From positions 1 to 48,239 of the forward strand of contig JAUVVY010000033.1 of NCBI GenBank assembly GCA_030604405.1: a stretch of 48,239 bases of DNA, in the 5' to 3' direction. The notes beneath the pieces were generated by a model. The model was not told the origin of the DNA. It was given only the letters and a program-made list of their open reading frames with translations, and did no database searches. Below, piece after piece: positions 25,140 through 34,046 of the stretch. The DNA is from a bacterium (lineage in GTDB: Bacteria > Armatimonadota > Zipacnadia > Zipacnadales > UBA11051). A program made the translations under genes and the position numbers. Position 1 is the stretch's first letter. Every line of letters begins with the position of its first letter.

Positions 25140-26642
25140 ATGGCATACTTCCTGGGCATAGATGTTGGCACGACGATAGTCAAGGCACTGGTCGCTGATG
25201 AGGCGGGGCGGGTCGTCTGCGAGGAGACCGTAGAATACGGCTACAGCCAGCCGCGGCCGGGCTGGGCCGAGCAGGACGCCGAGGACTGGTGGCGCTGCCT
25301 CAAGCAGGTTACGCAGGCCGTTGCCAGCCGGCTTGCGCAGCCGCCCGTGGCCCTGGCGCTCTCGACCCACGGCGATACGATGGTGCCGGTGGATGGCGAT
25401 AATCGGCCGCTGCTGCCGGCGCGACTGTGGTTCGATGGGCGTACCACGGCGCAGGTCGCGCGGATGCTGCAGCAGGCGCCCCAGGAGCAATGGCGCCAGA
25501 CAACGGGCAGTGGCCTTGGGGTTTATGCCGCCGCCGCAAGCCTGGCGTGGTGGGCCGATGAGCACCCGCAGATATTCGCCCAGGCTGCTCGCTTCTGCCT
25601 GGTGCAGGATTTTTTGATGGCGCGGCTGACGGGTCGCTACATGGCGGATGCGCCCAATGCCTCGCGCACGCTCATTTTCGACATTCACACCCGCGACTGG
25701 TGTGACCCCCTGATGGCGATTGTCGGAGTAGAACGTGACCGGCTGCCCGCCGCTGCCGAGTCAGGCACCCCGGTCGGTAACCTAGCACCTGAGGCCGCTG
25801 CGGAACTCAACTTGCCCGAGAAGACGTTGGTTGTGCTCGGGGCGCACGACCAGACCGCGGCAGCCATCGGCTGCGGAGCCGTCAAGCCGGGCACTGTCAT
25901 GCTCTCTACCGGCACGGCCTGGGTGGTTTTGGGCGCGGCCGATGAATTGCACATTGATGCGCACGGGCGGCTGCAGACTTACTGCCATGCCATGCCTGGA
26001 GGCATTGCTATTCTGGGTGCTTATGCCGGCGGCTCGCTGCTGCGCTGGGCCCGCGACAGTTTTTCGCAGCTTGCCGACGCCGATACCGCCGATTATGACA
26101 CCGTGGTGGCTGAGGCGCAGCAAGCGGAGCAGGCAGGGCGCAGCCCGCTTGTGTTCCTGCCGCATTTCTACGGCTCCGGCCCGCCGCTGCGGTGCACGTA
26201 TGCGCTTGGGGCCATAGCCGGGCTGCAACTGCAGCATACCCGCGCTGATATATACCTCTCGCTGCTCAGAGGCGTCGCCACCCAGACCGCCTCGGTGCTG
26301 GCGACCATGGCGGAGTTGGGCTATGAAATTGCCGAGGTGCGCATGATCGGAGGCGGCGCGCAGAGTGATTTCTGGGCGCAGCTTGTCGCCGATGCGCACG
26401 GCGGGCCGCTCAAGTTGCCGGTGGTATCCGAGGCGGCGGCCTACGGTGCGGCGATGCTGGCCGCCATCGGCTCAGAGCACATCAACTCAGCGGAGCAAGT
26501 GGCGGAGATGGTCGCCATACGCAGGGAGATTGCACCGCGGCCCCAAGCCTCCACCATCGCGTCGGAGTGGCACGCGAAGTATCTTGACGCACTTGACGAA
26601 ACGTGGCAAGCTCTTGCGGCCTATCGCACCAAATACCAATAG
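25140..26642 (+). CDS. FGGY-family carbohydrate kinase (xylulokinase-like)
   Basis: Phosphorylates a sugar or polyol with ATP. The ASKHA phosphate-1 motif GIDVGTTIVKALVADEAG is at the N-terminus, the sugar-site sequence GAHDQTAAAIGCGAV is central, and the adenosine motif MIGGGAQSDFWAQL is in the C-terminal domain. The length of about 500 residues and overall order match xylulokinase and its unassigned relatives, but the substrate is not certain. I take the ATG at 25140, two bases after the preceding stop. A TTG at 25134 would overlap the glycosyltransferase. No sugar isomerase or aldolase follows in the cluster. Confidence 0.9.
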   Translation: MAYFLGIDVGTTIVKALVADEAGRVVCEETVEYGYSQPRPGWAEQDAEDWWRCLKQVTQAVASRLAQPPVALALSTHGDTMVPVDGDNRPLLPARLWFDGRTTAQVARMLQQAPQEQWRQTTGSGLGVYAAAASLAWWADEHPQIFAQAARFCLVQDFLMARLTGRYMADAPNASRTLIFDIHTRDWCDPLMAIVGVERDRLPAAAESGTPVGNLAPEAAAELNLPEKTLVVLGAHDQTAAAIGCGAVKPGTVMLSTGTAWVVLGAADELHIDAHGRLQTYCHAMPGGIAILGAYAGGSLLRWARDSFSQLADADTADYDTVVAEAQQAEQAGRSPLVFLPHFYGSGPPLRCTYALGAIAGLQLQHTRADIYLSLLRGVATQTASVLATMAELGYEIAEVRMIGGGAQSDFWAQLVADAHGGPLKLPVVSEAAAYGAAMLAAIGSEHINSAEQVAEMVAIRREIAPRPQASTIASEWHAKYLDALDETWQALAAYRTKYQ

Positions 26643-27077
26643 TAGGCCGAGCTAACATACATTTCCTCAACCTCCGCGTAGGTCGGGCCTTTCTAAAGTA
26701 GTTATGCAAATCTTGGGCAACCGAAGCTGTAGGGGGACGGTGTGGCGTCGTTAGTCGTAATGGAGGGGCCTGTCGCCCCTCGACGTTGCTCGGGGCCGTG
26801 AGCCTGTCGAACGGCAGGCTGTTTCGCAGAGCGAAACAGGCAAGGCTGGCCCAGTTGTTGTCGTTGGTCGTTTGGGTGTGCAGAGTTCGTCAGGATAGCG
26901 TTTTGCGTGGGCCGGGCTCCCAGCGCCCGATACGGCAGGGCGCTGCTCGACGCGGCCCCTCCAACGGCAACGCAATCTGCAATAGGACTGGCTTGCAGGG
27001 CTCTGAACTCATTCTGGAACTAAAAATCTGCATAACTACAGTTTCCAGCCCGACATCGTTGGCACCATGGAGACAAC
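26643..27077. other. FGGY to DUF1638-hydantoinase spacer
   Basis: A 435-bp gene-free gap. It holds half of a GTAGGTCGGGC palindrome at about 26677-26690, the full MITE-like element A (26697-27044), and the other half of the palindrome (ccagcccgac) at 27045-27054. A short leader then carries the ribosome site GGAG before the GTG at 27078. The element appears to have been inserted within the older palindrome. Confidence 0.75.
26697..27044 (+). mobile_element. MITE-like element, copy A
   Basis: About 348 bp bounded by imperfect inverted ends, agtagttatgcaaatct on the left and aatctgcataactacagttt on the right. The interior contains gacggtgtggcgtcgttagt, a stem-loop around gcctgtcgaacggcaggc, and cgtttgggtgtgcagag. 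It has no coding capacity that I trust. Its full length aligns with the reverse complement of copy B at 29926-30238. The interior modules recur at the window's right end. It is a non-autonomous element by appearance; no matching transposase is in view. Confidence 0.75.
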
Positions 27078-29879
27078 GTGATACGCATCAAAGTAGTGGC
27101 CTGCGGGGTGTTCGAGCCGGAACTTACCGAGCTCGCACAGCAGGTCGAGAACGAGATAGATCTGCATTTCCTCGACGCCGGTCTGCACGAGCAGCCTGAC
27201 AGTTTGCGTTCGCAGTTGCAGCAGGCCATTGATGAGGCCGAGGGCCGGGGCTATGACGCAATTGTGGCCGGTTACGGTCTGTGCGGCCGTGGCACGTCTG
27301 GGATTGTTGCGCGCAGTATTCCGGTGGTGCTGCTGCGGGTGCATGACTGCATTACCCTGTTTCTGGGCTCCCGTGCCGCGTACATGGAGCAATTCAGCAA
27401 ACACCCCGGCACCTTTTACATCACCCCGGGCTGGTATGAGAAGCAAGCGAGGGCCGGCAAGGACGCTCTAACAGACAAGCAAGCGGCGCAGGAGGTCGAA
27501 GACGACCCGCGCTTTGCCGAGTGGGCTGAGCGGTTCGGCGCAGATGCAGCGGCGCATATACTGCATTTCCAGGATAGCTGGAAGCGCAACTACACCCGCG
27601 CTGCCTACATTGACACGGTGCGCAATGCCCCGGAGGATTGTGAGCTATACGCCCGCCGACTCGCCGAGAGCATGGGCTGGGAGTATGAGCGGCTGCCGGG
27701 TGATTGCGACATGCTGCGGCGCGCACTGCAGGGCGACTGGGACGCCGAGGCTGTTTTAGTGCTGCAGCCGGGCCAGAGGTCGGCGATAACCGGCGACGAC
27801 CGCCTGCTGACTACGATTGACCCGGGCGAGCCGATAGCACACCGCAAGGCCCCTGACGGCGAGCGCGAGACCGAGGTTGTGATCTCGCAGCCGGCCGGCA
27901 TTGTGGCTCTGGGCATAGACGCCGGCGGCACCTATACGGACGCCGTGGTGTATGATTTTTCCGCCGATAGAGTGATCGCAAAAGCCAAGGCGCTGACGAC
28001 GAGGCACGATCTGACTATCGGCATACAGGCCGCGCTGGATCAGCTTGAGCCCTTGCCGGCTGAGCAGGTGGCAATGGTTGCGCTCTCGACCACGCTGGCG
28101 ACCAATTCGATAGTGGAGGACAAGGGTGGCCGACCGGGTGTGCTGATTATGGCCCCGTTCGATCCACCCCCTGGGGCGATCAAGTGGCAGTCGGTGCGGA
28201 AGGTCCGAGGCCAGATGACCATCAGCGGCCGAGAACTGCAGCGGCCCGATCCCGCCGAGGTCAGCCAGGCAGTGCGTGAGTTGCTGGCCGAGGGCGTGGA
28301 TGCCTTTGCAGTCAGCGGCTACGCCAGCGTCCGTAACCCCGACCACGAAAACACGGTGCAGCAACTGATTGAACGGGAGTGCGATCTGCCGGTGATCTGC
28401 GGCCATCATCTTTCGACGAAGCTGGACTACACCACGCGGGCCAATACTGCAATCCTCAACGGCCGGCTGCTGGCGGTCATCAACCAGCTAATTGTAGCCG
28501 TAAAGGCGGCGCTGCGCCGGCGCAATATCCAAGCCCCACTGATGATCGTAAAGGGCGATGGGTCGCTCATCAATGAGGCGATCGCACTGCAGAGGCCGGT
28601 GGAAACGGTGCTTTCCGGCCCGGCGGCAAGTATCGTGGGCGCGAAATTCCTCACGGGCGTCAAAGACGCGCTCGTTTTCGACATGGGCGGCACCACTACC
28701 GACGCAGCGACAATCAGTGGCGGTCTGCCGAAAATCCATCCGCAGGGGGCCAGCATCAACGGCTGGCGGACTGCGGTCGAGGCGGCCGATATCGTTACTA
28801 TCGGTCTCGGCGGCGATAGCCACCTCAATTTCAACGCCGAGCGCAGACTGCTGGTCGGTCCGCGCCGCGTCGTACCGCTGTGTTACTTAGCGGCATACCA
28901 CGAGCCGGCTCGGGCGCAGTTGATGGCGCTCGACGCGTTGTCCATAGTGGACCCGACCAGCGCCCAGGCCCTCGACTTTTTCGTGTTCGTGACTACTCCA
29001 TCAGATCGGACAACGCTTGCGGAGCGAGACGCAGCGGCTCTGGACGCTTTGCGCGACGGCCCGCTGTCCACAGGGGCCCTGGCGCGACGTTTGGGCCTGC
29101 AATCGCCGCAACTGCTGCGCACGGGAGAGCTGGAAAGCGCCGGCTACATACAGCGCAGCGCCTTGACGCCCACCGACATATTGCACGTGACCGGCGAATT
29201 CGTTGCCTGGGATGTGGAAGCGGCTGCCCACGGCCTGCGGATGTTCGCCGAGCTTTATGGCGAAGATGAACGGGCCGTGATTGATGCGGTGCATGAGCAG
29301 ATAGTGCGGCGGCTGTGCATGCAGGTGCTGACCTGTGCCTACGGCCTGCCGCCGTACGACATGACTGGCCCTGACTGTCCGTTGTGTACGCGGCTGCTTG
29401 ACGCCGCCCTATCACAAAGCGACGGCAAGCCCATCCATGTAAGCCTCAAGTATCTGCAGCACCTGGTCGCCATAGGCGCGCCGGTCAAGCCGTTTTTCCC
29501 GGAAGTAGCAAAGCGCCTTGGGGCGAATTTGATCATTCCCGATCACGCTGAGGTCGCCAATGCCATCGGAGCGGCCGCCTCGGAGGTAGTGATGCACGAG
29601 ACGGTCACAGTGCGGCCCGGAGAACTCGGCAATTTCGTAGTCCACAGTCGCCAGCAGCGCAACGAGTACCTCAAGTTAGAAGACGCCATCGCGGCCGCTG
29701 AAACTCTCGCCGAGCAGTTGGCGGCACAGAGAGCAGTCGCCGCCGGCGCTGCTAGCCCTGATACGCGGACTGAGGTCAACAAACGTGAGGTGCGTATAGC
29801 CGACGGCACCGTGCAGCTTATCGAAGTGACGGTCGAGGCGATTGCTGCAGGCAGGCCAACGCTCGCACCGAGCACTTAG
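27078..29879 (+). CDS. DUF1638-like domain fused to hydantoinase/oxoprolinase A-like ATPase
   Basis: A 933-residue two-part protein. Residues 1 to about 240 resemble DUF1638, with GYGLCGRGTSG at 65-75 and VHDCITLFLGS at 88-98. From about 275 the sequence is a hydantoinase A-type ASKHA protein: GIDAGGTYTD at 279-288, ALSTTLATNSIVEDKGG, LSGPAASIVGAK, and the second phosphate motif FDMGGTTTDAA. Around 650-720 lies a short winged-helix-like stretch (LSTGALARRLGLQSPQLLR). As I recall, DUF1638 proteins are often encoded beside corrinoid methyltransferases, and such ATPases can reactivate corrinoids or act on lactams, but neither role can be proved here. It starts at GTG with GGAG. It stands alone between two inverted MITE-like copies. 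Confidence 0.82.
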   Translation: MIRIKVVACGVFEPELTELAQQVENEIDLHFLDAGLHEQPDSLRSQLQQAIDEAEGRGYDAIVAGYGLCGRGTSGIVARSIPVVLLRVHDCITLFLGSRAAYMEQFSKHPGTFYITPGWYEKQARAGKDALTDKQAAQEVEDDPRFAEWAERFGADAAAHILHFQDSWKRNYTRAAYIDTVRNAPEDCELYARRLAESMGWEYERLPGDCDMLRRALQGDWDAEAVLVLQPGQRSAITGDDRLLTTIDPGEPIAHRKAPDGERETEVVISQPAGIVALGIDAGGTYTDAVVYDFSADRVIAKAKALTTRHDLTIGIQAALDQLEPLPAEQVAMVALSTTLATNSIVEDKGGRPGVLIMAPFDPPPGAIKWQSVRKVRGQMTISGRELQRPDPAEVSQAVRELLAEGVDAFAVSGYASVRNPDHENTVQQLIERECDLPVICGHHLSTKLDYTTRANTAILNGRLLAVINQLIVAVKAALRRRNIQAPLMIVKGDGSLINEAIALQRPVETVLSGPAASIVGAKFLTGVKDALVFDMGGTTTDAATISGGLPKIHPQGASINGWRTAVEAADIVTIGLGGDSHLNFNAERRLLVGPRRVVPLCYLAAYHEPARAQLMALDALSIVDPTSAQALDFFVFVTTPSDRTTLAERDAAALDALRDGPLSTGALARRLGLQSPQLLRTGELESAGYIQRSALTPTDILHVTGEFVAWDVEAAAHGLRMFAELYGEDERAVIDAVHEQIVRRLCMQVLTCAYGLPPYDMTGPDCPLCTRLLDAALSQSDGKPIHVSLKYLQHLVAIGAPVKPFFPEVAKRLGANLIIPDHAEVANAIGAAASEVVMHETVTVRPGELGNFVVHSRQQRNEYLKLEDAIAAAETLAEQLAAQRAVAAGAASPDTRTEVNKREVRIADGTVQLIEVTVEAIAAGRPTLAPST

Positions 29880-30310
29880 GGGACTGGTAAGCTGCTGGCT
29901 GGCCCGTAAGAGCGTCGGGCTGGAGAAACTGTAGTTATGCAGATTTCTAATCGTAAGAGGAGTTTAGAGCTTTGCAAGGGTCTCCGATTACACGTTGTGC
30001 TGCTGTTGGAAGGGCCGCGTCGAGCAGCGTACGGTTGTTCCGTGCGCTGGGAGGCCGGCCCACGTAGCACGCTATGGTGGCAAGGCCTCTGGACCCAAAC
30101 GGCCAACGACAACGACTGGGCCAGCCTTGCAGGCCTCGACAAGCTCGGCCTGCTGCGACAGGCCCTTCCATTATGACTAACGACGCCACACCGTCACCGT
30201 ATAGCTTGACTTGCCCAGAATTTGCATAACTACTGTTTGCAGCCTGACAATGCCTTTTCTATCCCGTACTTCGGGCTTCCGGCCCGACACCGTATAGGGC
30301 TTTCAACCGC
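29880..30310. other. Spacer between the fusion gene and mutS
   Basis: A 431-bp gene-free gap with half-palindrome gtcgggctgg at 29914-29923, MITE-like element B, then cagcctgac at 30240-30248 as the other half. A further copy of the palindrome-like word (cgggcttccggcccgac) is near 30268-30284, before the mutS start. No clear mutS promoter was seen outside the repeats. Confidence 0.7.
29926..30238 (-). mobile_element. MITE-like element, copy B (inverted relative to A)
   Basis: About 313 bp with ends aaactgtagttatgcagattt (left) and aatttgcataactactgttt (right). Reverse-complemented, it follows copy A block by block: tagttatgcaaat, gggcaa, gacggtgtggcgtcgttagtc, aaggctggcccag, tgtcgttgg, cgtttgggt, gctgctcgacgcggcc and tctgcataactacagttt. 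A variable middle hairpin differs between copies. The divergence, judged by eye, is large enough that the copies are old or under weak constraint. Confidence 0.75.
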
Positions 30311-32986
30311 ATGTTGAATGACGCAGAGCTGACACCGATGTACCGACAATGGGCCCAGGCCAAGCGGGACTATCCCGATGTCCTGATACTGTTCCGCATG
30401 GGTGATTTTTATGAGATGTTCGGCGAGGATGCCGAAATCTGCGCGCGCGTGCTCGAACTCACGCTCACCAGCCGTGGCATGGGGAGCAAAGGCCGCATCC
30501 CGATGTGTGGCGTACCGCATCACGCAATTGGCCGCTATCTGAAGACCCTGGTCGAAAAGGGCTACCGCGCGGCGATATGCGAACAGGTCGAAGACCCCAA
30601 GCAAGCCAAGGGACTGGTGCGGCGGCAGGTCACCCGCGTCGTCACACCCGGCACGCTGCTCGAGGACGAACTCATCGGCGACAGCGGCTACAACTTCCTG
30701 GTCTCAATTGAGAAGGCCGGCCACGCCTATGGTGTGGCGACTGTTGACGCCTCGACCGGCGACTTTCTGGTAACTCAAATTGATCCGCGCACCGCTAGCC
30801 AGCCGCCCGTTGAGTCCACGCTTCCGGAGACGACGACAACGGGGCTTGAGCCGACGCTGGCCGCCGCGCTTGACGAGCTGGTGCGCCTGCAGCCCGCTGA
30901 GGTGCTGATCAGTCCCGAGCTGGCTGAGGATGAAACAGCACACTCCGCCCTGCGCGATGCCGTCGGCGTGCCGATTAACGTCGCGGCGGCCGACAGCAGC
31001 TTCTCATCTCCCGCTCAGCAGTTGCAGGAGCATTTTGGCGTCACCACGCTGCACGGCTTTGGATGCCAGGATAAGCCGGCGGCGGTGGCAGCGGCGGCTC
31101 AGGCTTTGCGCTATCTCCACAGCACGCAACTGGAGGCCATGCCACGCCTGACCGGCCTGACCACATATTCCACCAGCGATTTCATGGTCATAGACGCCGC
31201 GACCCGGCGCAACCTGGAGCTGGTGCACTCGCTGCGCGACGGCGGCAAGCGCGGAACGTTGCTGGAGTTGCTGGACAATACGGAGACCCCGATGGGCGGC
31301 AGGGCGCTGCGCTCTGCCCTGCTGCAGCCGCTTCTCAGCCTGGACGAGATCAATCTGCGCCTCGATGGCGTGGAGAATCTTGCCGCCGATACCATTGTGG
31401 CCGACCAGCTTCGCCAGCGACTGCATCAGATCTACGACCTGGAGCGCCTCGCCAGCCGCGCCACTGCAGGGACCGCCAACGGCAAGGACCTCCGCGCCCT
31501 GTGCATTTCGCTGCAGCAGCTTCCCCAGATTCGCCAGGAGCTCGATAGCGCTACCGCCCAAGTGCTCAAGAACATACAGGGCCGCATTGACGCGCTCGAG
31601 GATCTCACTGAACTGCTGGAACGTGCCATCGTTGAGGACCCGCCGGTTCAGATAACCGAAGGCAACATTATTCGCGAAGGCTACAATGCCGAGCTCGATG
31701 AATTACGCGGCGGCGCTGCCAGTGGCCGCGACTGGATCGCCCAGCTACAGGACCGCGAACGCGCTCGCACTGGCATCAAATCGCTGAAGGTTGGCTTCAA
31801 CAAGGTCTTCGGCTACTACATCGAGGTCAGCAAGCCCAACCTCGACCTGGTGCCCCAGGACTATGACCGCAAGCAGACGCTGGTCAACGCAGAGCGCTTC
31901 ATCACTCCGCAACTCAAGGAGCAGGAGGCCAGGATACTGGGCGCCGACGAGCGCAGCCAGGAGTTGGAGTACGAGCTTTTCGTCGAGCTGCGACAGCAGG
32001 TGGCGCAGGTCAGCGACCGGATTATGTCCACCGCGCGTGCTATAGCGGAACTCGACATGCTGATATCGCTGGCTAGCGCCGCGGTGCAGTACAACTACAC
32101 CAAACCGCAGGTCAACGCCTCTGCTGAATTAGACATCATTGACGGCCGCCACCCGGTCGTGGAACAGGCCCTGCTCAGCGAATTGTTTGTGCCCAATGAC
32201 GCGCATCTCGACTGCGAAAGCGACCAGTTGCTGATAGTGACGGGCCCCAACATGGCCGGCAAGTCCACGTACTTGCGGCAGGTCGCGCTGATCGCGTTGA
32301 TGGCGCAGATGGGCTCTTTCGTGCCGGCCAGGTCGGCCACGGTGGGGCTGTTGGACCGCATATTCACGCGCGTGGGGGCCAGTGACGACCTGGCGAGCGG
32401 GCATTCCACGTTCATGATCGAGATGACCGAGGCGGCCAATATTCTGCAGAACGCTACCGACAGAAGTCTCATTATCCTCGATGAGATCGGCCGCGGCACC
32501 TCGACTTACGATGGCATGTCCCTGGCATGGGCGGTGGCGGAATATCTCGTAAAGAACATCGGGGCCAAGACGCTGTTCGCCACCCATTACCATCATTTGA
32601 ACGAGCTTGCTGAGCTACTTGAGGCTGTCAAGAATCTGCGGGTTACGGTAAAGGAAGAGGGCGATCAGATAATCTTTCTGCGCAAGATCGTCCCTGGCGG
32701 CACGGATCGTTCATACGGCATTCAGGTGGCGCGGCTGGCGGGGCTGCCTCATGCCGTGGTCGAGCGGGCCAAGGAAGTGCTTCGTACTCTCGAACAGCAG
32801 GACATCGCGGCCGGCCCGAGCGCCGAAGCGGTCAGCAAGGTGGCCGACACGGTGCAGTTGCGGTTGTTCGAGGGTGCGCGCGATCCGGTGGTGGAGAAGC
32901 TTAAGGAGTTGGACTTGGACACGATGTCGCCGCTGGAGGCGCTGACGAAGCTCAAGCAATTGCAGGACGAGGCCGAGCAGGACTAA
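30311..32986 (+). CDS. mutS: DNA mismatch repair protein MutS
   Basis: Binds DNA mismatches and starts repair. The 891-residue protein has the N-terminal mismatch-binding motif FRMGDFYEMF (Phe-x-Glu intact), a connector, the lever/clamp helices, and a C-terminal ABC-type ATPase. The latter has Walker A TGPNMAGKSTYLRQ, the signature region SGHSTFMIEM and Walker B SLIILDEIGRGTSTYDG. Both the mismatch-reading and ATPase elements are complete, so it is MutS1 rather than MutS2. No mutL follows; the next gene, mreB, is convergent and only 25 bp away. The start lacks a strong ribosome site, but MLNDAELTPMYRQW is a normal MutS beginning. Confidence 0.97.
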   Translation: MLNDAELTPMYRQWAQAKRDYPDVLILFRMGDFYEMFGEDAEICARVLELTLTSRGMGSKGRIPMCGVPHHAIGRYLKTLVEKGYRAAICEQVEDPKQAKGLVRRQVTRVVTPGTLLEDELIGDSGYNFLVSIEKAGHAYGVATVDASTGDFLVTQIDPRTASQPPVESTLPETTTTGLEPTLAAALDELVRLQPAEVLISPELAEDETAHSALRDAVGVPINVAAADSSFSSPAQQLQEHFGVTTLHGFGCQDKPAAVAAAAQALRYLHSTQLEAMPRLTGLTTYSTSDFMVIDAATRRNLELVHSLRDGGKRGTLLELLDNTETPMGGRALRSALLQPLLSLDEINLRLDGVENLAADTIVADQLRQRLHQIYDLERLASRATAGTANGKDLRALCISLQQLPQIRQELDSATAQVLKNIQGRIDALEDLTELLERAIVEDPPVQITEGNIIREGYNAELDELRGGAASGRDWIAQLQDRERARTGIKSLKVGFNKVFGYYIEVSKPNLDLVPQDYDRKQTLVNAERFITPQLKEQEARILGADERSQELEYELFVELRQQVAQVSDRIMSTARAIAELDMLISLASAAVQYNYTKPQVNASAELDIIDGRHPVVEQALLSELFVPNDAHLDCESDQLLIVTGPNMAGKSTYLRQVALIALMAQMGSFVPARSATVGLLDRIFTRVGASDDLASGHSTFMIEMTEAANILQNATDRSLIILDEIGRGTSTYDGMSLAWAVAEYLVKNIGAKTLFATHYHHLNELAELLEAVKNLRVTVKEEGDQIIFLRKIVPGGTDRSYGIQVARLAGLPHAVVERAKEVLRTLEQQDIAAGPSAEAVSKVADTVQLRLFEGARDPVVEKLKELDLDTMSPLEALTKLKQLQDEAEQD

Positions 32987-33011
32987 GCCTTGCCATCGTG
33001 CCCGCCGGTCT

Positions 33012-34046
33012 TCAGAGCAACCCCCGCCGCGGCGCGAACTCGCCGGTGGTTTTCTCGATAATGTCCAACTGATCCAGGACCTTGCCGGTGCCCATCGCCA
33101 CCGAGGAAATCGGGTCTTCGGGCACGTGTACTGGAATGCCGGTCTCCAGATACAGCAGGCGGTCCAGGCCGTTTAGCAATGCCAGGCCGCCGGTCAGGGT
33201 GATGCCGCGTTCGATGATATCGGCCGCCAATTCCGGCGGGGTACGTTCTAGTTGGCCCTTGACGGCCTCGATGATCTGGTTGATGTTTTCAGCCATCGCC
33301 TCACGCACCTCGTGAGAGCTTACCGCTACGGTCTTCGGCAGGCCGGAGACGATGTCGAGGCCGCGCACCTCCATCTCCTGTTCCTCTTCCGGCTCAAACG
33401 CCGAGCCAATATCGTGCTTGATCGTCTCAGCCGTCCGCTCACCGATATCCAGGTTATACACATGCCGGATGTGCCGGGTGATGGCCTCATCCAGCTTCGT
33501 GCCTCCCACACGCAGCGATGCGCTGACCACTATGCCGCCCAGCGAAATGACGGCGATGTCAGTGGTGCCGCCGCCGACGTCCACGACCATATTGCCACCG
33601 GCGTTAGCGATCGGCAGACCGACACCGATAGCTGCGGCCATTGGCTCTTCGATAGGGATGACTTTGCGGGCTCCGGCCGCCCGCGTGGCCTCCAGGGCGG
33701 CTCGTTCCTCCACGGCTGTAGCACCTGAGGGGATGCAGATTACAACGAGGGGCTTGAGGAATCGCGCACGACCCCCGCACGCCTTTCGAATCAGGTAGCG
33801 CAGCATTTCGCGCGTGACGGAATAGTCGGCTATTACCCCGTCGCGCAGCGGCCTGAGCGCGACGATACTGCCCGGCGTGCGGCCCAGCATTTCCCGCGCC
33901 TCATGACCGACAGCGAGCACCCGCTTGGTCTGCTCGCTGATAGCCACGACAGAAGGCTCGCGGACCACGATACCTCGGCCGCGAGCGAATACGATGATAG
34001 TGGCGGTGCCCAGGTCAATTCCTATACGCTCACCGATGCCAAGCAT
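33012..34046 (-). CDS. mreB: Rod shape-determining protein MreB
   Basis: An actin-like filament protein that guides lateral cell-wall synthesis. The 344-residue product has the actin-fold motifs IGIDLGTATIIVFARGRG, a phosphate-2 motif VVDVGGGTTDIAVISLGG and GLALLNGLDRLLY near the C-terminus, and reads as a typical MreB of normal length. It implies a rod-like cell or at least an elongasome. Its start overlaps the murA stop by 17 bp and it closes the atp-murA-mreB transcript. No mreC or mreD follows; mutS converges on it. Confidence 0.96.
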   Translation of the reverse strand: MLGIGERIGIDLGTATIIVFARGRGIVVREPSVVAISEQTKRVLAVGHEAREMLGRTPGSIVALRPLRDGVIADYSVTREMLRYLIRKACGGRARFLKPLVVICIPSGATAVEERAALEATRAAGARKVIPIEEPMAAAIGVGLPIANAGGNMVVDVGGGTTDIAVISLGGIVVSASLRVGGTKLDEAITRHIRHVYNLDIGERTAETIKHDIGSAFEPEEEQEMEVRGLDIVSGLPKTVAVSSHEVREAMAENINQIIEAVKGQLERTPPELAADIIERGITLTGGLALLNGLDRLLYLETGIPVHVPEDPISSVAMGTGKVLDQLDIIEKTTGEFAPRRGLL

